The notes under the pieces: generated by a model
Told to the model about the DNA's origin: nothing
Database searches by the model: none
Seen by the model: only the letters and a program-made list of their open reading frames with translations
Translations under genes and position numbers: made by a program
Assembly: GCA_016791425.1 (NCBI GenBank)
Contig: JAEUMQ010000003.1
Location: forward strand, 43,994-107,993
Direction of reading: 5' to 3'
From: Hyphomonadaceae bacterium
Lineage (GTDB): Bacteria > Pseudomonadota > Alphaproteobacteria > Caulobacterales > Aquidulcibacteraceae
DNA: 64,000 nucleotides
Shown here: positions 58,455-64,000 of the stretch, one piece after another
How the letters are laid out: every line of letters starts with the position of its first letter
Numbering within the stretch: the stretch's first letter is position 1

Positions 58455-59218
58455 CGAGAGGCAGCGACGGGCGCCGCGAGGGGCTGAGGGGCATGCGCCT
58501 CCGGCAGCGCTGCGGGCGTCACCGGCTCGGCCCCGACGGCGTTGTCGGCAAGGTGCGTGATGCGGTTGAGCTCGGCCTCGAGGGCCGCGCGGGCGGCCTC
58601 CATCGCCTCGGGATCGGCATGGCCGGGAACGCGGATGGGCTCGCCCCACACATAGGTCCCCCGCGCGAAGGGATAGGGCAGGACGAAGCGGTCCCAGGAA
58701 TTGAAGGTGCGGCTGCGGCTCGTGGCCCAGGCCAGACAGACGATGGGGGCGCCGGTGTGCTTGGCAAGCTGGATGGCGCCCATCTGCGCGCGCATCCGGG
58801 GCCCGCGCGGGCCGTCCGGGGCGATGGCGACCGCGCCGCCGCCCTTCATGTGCCGAAGCATCTGGCGCATCGCTTCGGCGCCGCCCTTGCGGGTTTCGCC
58901 GCGGGAGGTGGAGCCGCGGATCACGCCGGCCCCGACCGCCCGCGTCGCGGAGGCGACGATGCCGCCTTCCCTGGAGTGCGAAATCAGCACCTTGGCGTCC
59001 TGGGAGCCCCTGCCGATCGCCCAGCCGAAATGGGAGAGCACGATGCGCCCGTGCCAGAAGCAGATCACGGCCGGGCCGCCCGCCTTCCAGACCTCCTCCG
59101 CGGCGCGGCGGTTGATCAGGGTCCAGCGCGTCGTCCAGCCGACCAGCAGCATGTAGCCGCCGAGGATGCGGCCCACGATCGTCTGCGCGACCGGGGAGGA
59201 CAGGAGGCGTTTGAGCAT
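58451..59218 (-). CDS. DUF374 lysophospholipid acyltransferase family protein
   Basis: 255 residues starting MLKRLLSSPVAQ at 59218. VICFWHGRIVLSHF, LISHSREGGIVASATRAVG and AIAPDGPRGPRMRAQ are the DUF374 hallmarks. These proteins resemble lipid acyltransferases and accompany waaA in alphaproteobacteria, where they may add an acyl group to lipid A. The last 30 residues are Pro/Ala-rich and not conserved. Confidence 0.88.
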   Translation of the reverse strand: MLKRLLSSPVAQTIVGRILGGYMLLVGWTTRWTLINRRAAEEVWKAGGPAVICFWHGRIVLSHFGWAIGRGSQDAKVLISHSREGGIVASATRAVGAGVIRGSTSRGETRKGGAEAMRQMLRHMKGGGAVAIAPDGPRGPRMRAQMGAIQLAKHTGAPIVCLAWATSRSRTFNSWDRFVLPYPFARGTYVWGEPIRVPGHADPEAMEAARAALEAELNRITHLADNAVGAEPVTPAALPEAHAPQPLAAPVAASR

Positions 59219-59287
59219 GTACGGGCGGGCGCCCTTATCTTCCGTGCGTCCGGACTTTATACGTGCGGGCTTCAAGCAATCCCAGCC

Positions 59288-60013
59288 ATGACCCTGACCG
59301 ACAATACTTCCCCTGGATTTGGCCGCTTCGACCTATCGACCTCCGACGGCCGGCGCCGCGCGGAGGCCGACCTCATGTGGTCAGACCACGGCTTCCTCAG
59401 GGCGGCGTTCCAGAATTTCCACTGGATCAGCCCAGAGATGGCGCGCGCCAACCAGCCCTCGCCGAAGCAGATCGCGCGCTACGCCGCGCAGGGCTTCAAG
59501 ACCATCATCAATCTCCGGGGCGACAAGCCGACAGGCTATTACCTGCTGGAGAAGGAAGCCTGCGCGCGCCATGGCCTCGCCCTCATCGACGCACCGCTCG
59601 GCTCGCGGGAGGCGCCGTCGGTCGCGCGCGTGCTGCGCGCCAAGGAAATTTTCGAAACGATCGCATATCCGGCGCTCATGCATTGCAAATCGGGTGCGGA
59701 CCGCGCCGGCCTCATGGCGGTGCTCTATGTCCACTTCCGGCAAGGGCGCCCGATCGAAGAGGCCGTGCAGCAGCTCGACCTGAAGTACCTGCATGTGAAG
59801 CAAGGCAAGACCGGCGTGCTCGGCTTCTTCTTCGACACGTATCTGCGGGAGGCTTCTCTTCGGGAGACTTCCGGGGCGGCGAACGGCCCATCGGCGGGCA
59901 AGTCGTTTCTCGACTGGGTGCAGACGGATTACGAGCCCGCGCGCGTGCAGGCGGCGTTCATGGGCCAGTGGTGGGCCAACACTCTGGTGGACAAGGTTTT
60001 GCGTCGCGAATAA
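59288..60013 (+). CDS. Dual-specificity/tyrosine phosphatase-like protein
   Basis: 241 residues. The active-site loop LMHCKSGADRAGLM fits C-x5-R of cysteine phosphatases, and the helix before it contains KTIINLRGDKPTGYYLLEKE. The fold matches the bacterial DSP group often fused to or near lipid genes. The substrate may be phospholipid, inositol phosphate or protein. It is divergent from the acyltransferase operon (70 bp between starts) and ends just before the tandem DnaA boxes. Confidence 0.85.
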   Translation: MTLTDNTSPGFGRFDLSTSDGRRRAEADLMWSDHGFLRAAFQNFHWISPEMARANQPSPKQIARYAAQGFKTIINLRGDKPTGYYLLEKEACARHGLALIDAPLGSREAPSVARVLRAKEIFETIAYPALMHCKSGADRAGLMAVLYVHFRQGRPIEEAVQQLDLKYLHVKQGKTGVLGFFFDTYLREASLRETSGAANGPSAGKSFLDWVQTDYEPARVQAAFMGQWWANTLVDKVLRRE

Positions 60014-60042
60014 GCGCCTGCGCGCGCACGTGCGGCGCAGAC

Positions 60043-60060
60043 TTATCCACATTATCCACA
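60043..60060 (+). other. Two tandem perfect DnaA boxes
   Basis: TTATCCACA at 60043-60051 is directly repeated at 60052-60060. Both match the strict DnaA-box consensus. They lie between two convergent genes (the phosphatase and the phasin), where no promoter is needed. A TTGATC...GATCAA inverted repeat follows at about 60067-60097. Confidence 0.75.
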
Positions 60061-60111
60061 GCCCTTGATCAACACACTCTAAAGCGCTCGATCAAAGGCC
60101 TGGGAGCAAGC

Positions 60112-60438
60112 TTACGCTTCGCGCGCCTTCTGTTGCTCTTGATCACGCGCCTGGGAAATGAGCTCGGAGAATTGCGAGCTTTCCTTCGCGTAATCTTCTT
60201 GCATGCGCTCGATGAAGCTGCGTTGCGCTTCAAGCATTTGGCCCGCATCGGCGCACTTCGTCAGCGTTTCCATCTGGTCGGCGTAAGCGCGCATGCGACG
60301 GGCCCAGAAACGCGTGGCTTCCGCCGCGAGCTTCTGACTGACGAGGAAGCCGTTGGTTGCGGGCGACTGCAGGAAGCTGGAGAGCGCGTCGGCGGCCTCG
60401 TGTCCGTTTCCGTTCGTCTTCGCGCGGGGATTGGCCAT
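60112..60438 (-). CDS. Phasin-family protein
   Basis: 108 residues, almost entirely helical: FLVSQKLAAEATRFWARRMRAYADQMETL and AQRSFIERMQEDYAKESSQFSELISQARDQ. This is the phasin pattern; such proteins coat polyhydroxyalkanoate granules, although some are stress proteins. The ribosome site GAAGGAGA is strong. Its upstream region holds one DnaA box (46 bp before the start) and three GANTC sites (about 81-111 bp before the start). Confidence 0.82.
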   Translation of the reverse strand: MANPRAKTNGNGHEAADALSSFLQSPATNGFLVSQKLAAEATRFWARRMRAYADQMETLTKCADAGQMLEAQRSFIERMQEDYAKESSQFSELISQARDQEQQKAREA

Positions 60439-60483
60439 GTACTTGTCTCCTTCGCTCCGTACCCCGGTGTTCGTTCACGCGGC

Positions 60484-60492
60484 TGTGAATAA
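60484..60492 (-). other. DnaA box upstream of the phasin gene
   Basis: On the minus strand this reads TTATTCACA, matching the relaxed consensus TTATNCACA. It is in the promoter region of the phasin gene, 46 bp ahead of the ATG. Confidence 0.6.
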
Positions 60493-60518
60493 GTTGCGCG
60501 CGGCGAGTGCGGCTTCTG

Positions 60519-60549
60519 GAGTCTGATTCCGGAGCGCAGCGCCGGACTC
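60519..60549. promoter_or_regulatory. Cluster of three GANTC methylation sites
   Basis: GAGTC (60519), GATTC (60525) and GACTC (60545) occur in 31 bp upstream of the phasin gene. The window encodes CcrM, which methylates this sequence, so the promoter may sense replication-dependent hemimethylation. The effect is inferred. Confidence 0.6.
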
Positions 60550-60627
60550 GCGGGCGTCGGTGTACGCCGTTGCACGCGGACATTCCAGAGCGGTTTTTCA
60601 CCGGGCGAGGTTAATATCGCCGTCATC

Positions 60628-62040
60628 CTATTCGATGCGCACCAGACGCAACGTGTTGGTCTTGCCAGGGCGCCCGAACGGCAGGCCCGCGATGATAACG
60701 AAACGATCGCCCTGCTTGGCGACGCCGAGCCCCTGCACCACCTGCAGCGCCTTCTCCACCATGTCCTCGGTCGATGTTGCATCTGCAGTCACAACGCTGC
60801 GAACGCCCCACGACAAAGTGAGCCGTCGGGCTGTGGATAAGTGCGGCGTCATGCCGACAAGCGTGCAGCGCGGCCGTTCGCGCGAAAGCCGCAGCGCGGT
60901 GGAGCCGGTGGCGGTGTAGGCGACCACGGCGGCGCAATTGAGCACGTCGGAAATCTCGCGCGCGGACAAGCAGATCGCGTCCGCGGTGGTGGGCTCGGGA
61001 CGGGCCATGTCGCGCTGCAGGCCAGCCCAGTGCTCAGGATCTTCTTCCACCGCGCGGATGATGCGATCCATGATCGCGACGGCGGTCTGGGGATGGCGCC
61101 CGACCGCGCTCTCGGCCGACAGCATCACCGCGTCGGCGCCTTGATAGACGGCGGTGGCGACATCGGAGGCTTCCGCGCGCGTCGGCGTCGGAGCGTCGAT
61201 CATGCTTTCCAGCATGTGCGTCGCGACGATCACGGGTTTGCCAGCGGCGCGCGCGGTGCGGATGATGCGGCGCTGCTGGATCGGCACCTGCTCGGCGGGA
61301 AGCTCCACGCCCAGGTCGCCGCGGGCGACCATGATCGCGTCGGACAACGCAACGATCTCGGGCAGCTCATCCAGCGCCTGCGGCTTCTCGATCTTGGAGA
61401 GGATCCCGGCGCGATTGCCGATGAGCTCGCGCGCCTCGCGCACATCGGCGGCGGACTGCACGAAAGAGAGCGCGATATAATCGACGCCGAGATCGAGCGC
61501 GTAGGCGAGGTCGGATTTGTCCTTCGCGGTGAGGGCCGAGATCGGGATACGGCGCGTGGGGATGTTGAGCCCCTTCTGGCTCTTCAACTCGCCGCCGAAA
61601 TCGACGCGCGCCTTGAGGCCGCCGGCGCCCTTCTCCACAACGGTGAGCTGGAACTTGCCGTCGTCGAACTTGAGCAGGTCGCCCGCCTCCAGAACCTCGA
61701 CGATCTCGGGATGCGGCAGACGGATGAGGCCCGCCTCGCCTGGCTTCTCCGAGGCCTCGATGCGTACGACCTCGCCGTATGACAGTTTGACCGATCCCTC
61801 GGCGAACGTGCCGACGCGGATCTTCGGGCCCTGCAAATCGGCGATGATCCCGATGGGCCAGCCGATGCGCTCCTCCGCGTCGCGCACGGCGGCGTAGCGC
61901 TTGGCATGACCGGCCTGCTCGCCGTGGCTGAAATTCAAGCGAAAAAGATTCACGCCGGCGCGCACCAGCATCATCAGCCGGTCGGGCGACTCGCTGGCCG
62001 GCCCCAGGGTCGCGACGATCTTGCAATTGCGCGTCTGCAT
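60628..62040 (-). CDS. pyk: Pyruvate kinase
   Basis: The last step of glycolysis, making pyruvate and ATP from phosphoenolpyruvate. 470 residues: CKIVATLGPASESPDRL, RLNFSHGEQAGH, ISKIEKPQALDELPEI-type block (SKIEKPQ) and MVARGDLGVELPAEQVP. The C-terminal regulatory domain is present. A perfect DnaA box (TGTGGATAA on the plus strand, 60832-60840) lies inside the coding sequence. Confidence 0.95.
   Translation of the reverse strand: MQTRNCKIVATLGPASESPDRLMMLVRAGVNLFRLNFSHGEQAGHAKRYAAVRDAEERIGWPIGIIADLQGPKIRVGTFAEGSVKLSYGEVVRIEASEKPGEAGLIRLPHPEIVEVLEAGDLLKFDDGKFQLTVVEKGAGGLKARVDFGGELKSQKGLNIPTRRIPISALTAKDKSDLAYALDLGVDYIALSFVQSAADVREARELIGNRAGILSKIEKPQALDELPEIVALSDAIMVARGDLGVELPAEQVPIQQRRIIRTARAAGKPVIVATHMLESMIDAPTPTRAEASDVATAVYQGADAVMLSAESAVGRHPQTAVAIMDRIIRAVEEDPEHWAGLQRDMARPEPTTADAICLSAREISDVLNCAAVVAYTATGSTALRLSRERPRCTLVGMTPHLSTARRLTLSWGVRSVVTADATSTEDMVEKALQVVQGLGVAKQGDRFVIIAGLPFGRPGKTNTLRLVRIE
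60832..60840 (-). other. DnaA box inside pyk
   Basis: TGTGGATAA on the plus strand, i.e. TTATCCACA on the minus strand. It is a perfect consensus match in the 3' half of pyk, about 780 bp from the tandem boxes. Confidence 0.55.
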
Positions 62041-62084
62041 GGGGGCTCCGGATTCTGGTCGGCTGGGATTCCCGCGTGGGATTA

Positions 62085-62131
62085 GACCATTTCCCGAAAA
62101 GTGGTTCGCGGTTTTCGGGCGAGAAATGGTC
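62085..62131. repeat. Inverted repeat between the ABC exporter and pyk
   Basis: GACCATTTC-CCGAAAA pairs with TTTTCGGGCGAGAAATGGTC across a short GC-rich centre. Similar palindromes are spread through many alphaproteobacterial genomes. It lies upstream of the pyk start on the minus strand. Confidence 0.7.
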
Positions 62132-62146
62132 CAAATCCAAAGTGTA

Positions 62147-62186
62147 GACCCGATTCACCCGATTGCTGTGCAATCGGGATCGGGTC
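62147..62186. repeat. Nested hairpin at the end of the ABC exporter gene
   Basis: An outer GACCCGAT/ATCGGGTC pairing encloses a perfect 9-bp stem, CCCGATTGC-TGT-GCAATCGGG. It begins at the last base of the ABC gene's stop codon region (stop 62186-62188), so it may act as a terminator. No T-run follows. An imperfect copy relation to the neighbouring repeat is not seen. Confidence 0.65.
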
Positions 62187-63916
62187 TAGTCCCTGAACTG
62201 GAGACCGCACAAGCGGGCGTAAAGTCCATTCGAGGACATCAATTCCTCATGTCGGCCGCTCTCGACGATGCGGCCGCCTTCGAGCACGAGGATGCGATCG
62301 GCGTCGCGCACGGTGGCGAGCCGGTGGGCGATGACGAGCGTGGCGCGGCCCTTCTCCAGGCGCCGGAGCGCGGCCTGCACGCGCGCTTCGCTCTCAGCGT
62401 CGAGAGCGCTGGTGGCTTCATCGAGCAGCAGCAAGGGCGCATCGCGGAGGAAGGCGCGCGCGAGCGCGATGCGCTGACGCTCGCCGCCGGAGAGAAGCCC
62501 GCCGCGCTCGCCGACGATGGTGTCGTAGCCCTGCGGCAAGGCGCGGATGAAGTCGTCTGCGGCGGCGGCCTGCGCGGCCGCCTTGATCGAGGCGTCGTCG
62601 GCGCCGGGTCGGCCGAGCGCGATGTTGTCGCGCACGCTCATGTTGAAGAGCGCGGCCTCCTGCGCGACGAACGCGATGCTCGAACGCAAGCTCTGGAGCG
62701 AGAGATCGCGGACGTCGGCGCCGTCGAGCATGACGCGTCCGCCGGTCACATCGTAGAGACGCGGGATGAGGTTGAAGATCGTCGACTTGCCGGCGCCGGA
62801 TGGGCCGACAAGGGCGACCGTCTCTCCCGGCGCGACCGTAAAGCTCACGTCATGAAGCGCGTTGGCGTCCTCGCCATAGGCGAAGCGCACATTCTCGAAC
62901 GCGAGGCGCCCTTGCGGCGCGGGAAGCGTCCGGGCGGCAGGCCGTTCGGTGATGCGCTCAGGCTCATCAAGCACGGAGAAGACGCGGGAGAGCGCTGCGA
63001 GCGCCTCGTTGGCGATGGTGTTGAAGGTGCCCAGCGAACGGGCGGCCGGCGCGGCGACGCCGACGGCGGCGACGGTTCCGAGCAGATCGCCCAAAGTCAT
63101 CGCGCCGGAGAGGATGCGCTGCCCAGCGACGAAAATGACCGCGGCCAGCGCGACGCCGCCGAGCAATTCGAGCACGGGCTCGGCCTGCACGCGGTTGCGC
63201 ACGAGCTTCATCGCCAGCTTGCGGCGTTCCTCGAACGCGGCGGCAGCGCGCGCTTCCTCGTGCTGCTCCAGTGCGTACGTGCGGACCAGGCGCGCCGCGC
63301 CGAGGCTCTCGGCGAGCAGGGACGTGAGGGCGCCCAATTGGCGCTGCGCGGCTTCGGTGCGGTCGCGGGCGCGCCGGGCGATCGCCTGCAGCGGCGGGCC
63401 GGCCAGCGCAAACGCAGCGAGCGCGGTCAGGGCCAGAACCCAGTCGAAGAAGATCATCGAAGCGAGCGCGCCGATCACGGTGAGGAGGTCGCGCAGCAGC
63501 GCCTGGGCGCCGCGCACGAGGCCCTCGGCGATGACGTTGATGTCGTTGGTGAAGCGCGAAACCAAGGCGCCGGCCTCTTCACGCTGGAAGCGCGCATAGT
63601 CGGCGCGTTGCAGCTTTGCGAACATCGCGTTCTGCAGATCGCGCAGCACCTTGAGGCCGAGCCCCTGCGAGAGGAGCGCCTGGGCCCAGATGCCGAACGC
63701 GCGCACGCCGGTGGCGGCGAGAATCGCGAGGGGGCCCCAGAAGCCGATCTCGACGCGGCCGGCGGAGAGGCCGTCGATGGTCCAGCGCAGGATGAAGCCG
63801 TAGGCGGTGCCCGCCGCGGCGACGATGATCAGCGACGGCGCCAGCAGCCAAAGATCGCCGACATGGCGGTGCACCGAGAGCCCCCAAAGGCGCGCGATCG
63901 GCCCCCTCTCCTTCAT
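62186..63916 (-). CDS. ABC exporter, MsbA-like (fused permease and ATPase)
   Basis: 576 residues starting MKERGPIARLW at 63916. The N-terminal half has six membrane helices (about 18-310). The ATPase domain has Walker A LVGPSGAGKST at about 373, Q-loop IAFVAQEAALF, signature LLSGGERQRIAL, Walker B LLLLDEATSALD and the switch IAHRLATV. Architecture and nearness to lipid A genes suggest MsbA (lipid A flipping), but multidrug exporters look the same, so the assignment is tentative. Confidence 0.88.
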   Translation of the reverse strand: MKERGPIARLWGLSVHRHVGDLWLLAPSLIIVAAAGTAYGFILRWTIDGLSAGRVEIGFWGPLAILAATGVRAFGIWAQALLSQGLGLKVLRDLQNAMFAKLQRADYARFQREEAGALVSRFTNDINVIAEGLVRGAQALLRDLLTVIGALASMIFFDWVLALTALAAFALAGPPLQAIARRARDRTEAAQRQLGALTSLLAESLGAARLVRTYALEQHEEARAAAAFEERRKLAMKLVRNRVQAEPVLELLGGVALAAVIFVAGQRILSGAMTLGDLLGTVAAVGVAAPAARSLGTFNTIANEALAALSRVFSVLDEPERITERPAARTLPAPQGRLAFENVRFAYGEDANALHDVSFTVAPGETVALVGPSGAGKSTIFNLIPRLYDVTGGRVMLDGADVRDLSLQSLRSSIAFVAQEAALFNMSVRDNIALGRPGADDASIKAAAQAAAADDFIRALPQGYDTIVGERGGLLSGGERQRIALARAFLRDAPLLLLDEATSALDAESEARVQAALRRLEKGRATLVIAHRLATVRDADRILVLEGGRIVESGRHEELMSSNGLYARLCGLQFRD

Positions 63917-63941
63917 GCTTCGCGTCCGCAGGATGATACTT

Positions 63942-63963
63942 CCCCTCCCCTTGAGGGGAGGGG
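63942..63963. repeat. CCCCTCCCC/GGGGAGGGG palindrome
   Basis: A 9-bp perfect stem with a TTGA loop, followed by GGCGGGTC, upstream of the ABC exporter start. Its arms match the hairpins at 23531 and 23678, so it belongs to the same intergenic family. Confidence 0.65.
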
Positions 63964-64000
63964 GGCGGGTCAGCGAGCGACCACCACGCAAGTCAGAAGG

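Noticed and set aside
60014..60627. Chromosomal replication origin
   Set aside because: DnaA boxes are present, but no dnaA, hemE, parAB or clear AT-rich unwinding region is nearby; I report only a DnaA-box cluster.

Overview
The window looks like chromosomal core DNA from a GC-rich alphaproteobacterium, most likely of the Caulobacterales/Hyphomonadaceae type. The reasons are a CcrM-type GANTC methyltransferase directly after rnhB, the mutY-DUF721-DsbA-smc block, an F0 ATP synthase operon with b and b' subunits, an ispH-thrB-rnhA block, an aa3 oxidase cluster that also carries thrC, and a UrcA-family protein. The genus-level guess is inference. I found no rRNA, tRNA, CRISPR array, transposase or prophage.

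Layout. 0-12 kb: AsmA, a secreted Cys-tailed protein, tag, a broken gene with three TonB_C-like repeats, a POT transporter, gltX, urcA, an MDR oxidoreductase, an RNase H-like orphan, a MATE exporter and an HTH/membrane-protein pair. 12-21 kb: rnhB, ccrM, a CPA2 antiporter, mutY, DUF721 (DciA-like), a DsbA-like lipoprotein and smc, which together cover replication, repair and chromosome structure. 21-23.5 kb: atpI-atpB-atpE-b'-b. 23.5-31 kb: a composite palindromic repeat, then the glycine cleavage operon gcvT-gcvH-gcvPA-gcvPB plus a phosphoesterase behind a tandem glycine riboswitch, then argS. 32-36 kb: ispH-thrB-rnhA and an Acg-like oxidoreductase. 36-42.6 kb: small membrane proteins, an ECF sigma locus, NfeD and SPFH proteins, peroxiredoxin, YqgE and a TetR/metallo-beta-lactamase-fold pair.

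42.6-44.8 kb: a PIN/ribbon-helix-helix toxin-antitoxin module enclosed by exact 42-bp direct repeats made from the last codons of the neighbouring EAL phosphodiesterase gene. 44.8-53.9 kb (all minus strand): ctaC-ctaD-ctaB-small CDS-ctaG-ctaE-DUF983-SURF1-thrC-M16-GNAT-EAL. 54-55.3 kb: two tandem secreted TPR paralogues. 55.3-59.2 kb: lipid A/Kdo genes (acyltransferase, waaA, lpxK, lpxL-like). 59.3-64 kb: a DSP-type phosphatase, a phasin, pyruvate kinase and an MsbA-like ABC exporter. This last stretch holds four DnaA boxes and a dense GANTC cluster.

The main points of interest are the repeat-bounded toxin-antitoxin cassette that rewrites the end of the EAL gene, the DnaA-box/GANTC cluster around the phasin gene, and a 69-nt palindrome-containing insert between the two glycine aptamers. 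The three-repeat TonB_C gene, broken by what looks like a small deletion, and several families of intergenic palindromes also deserve a second look.
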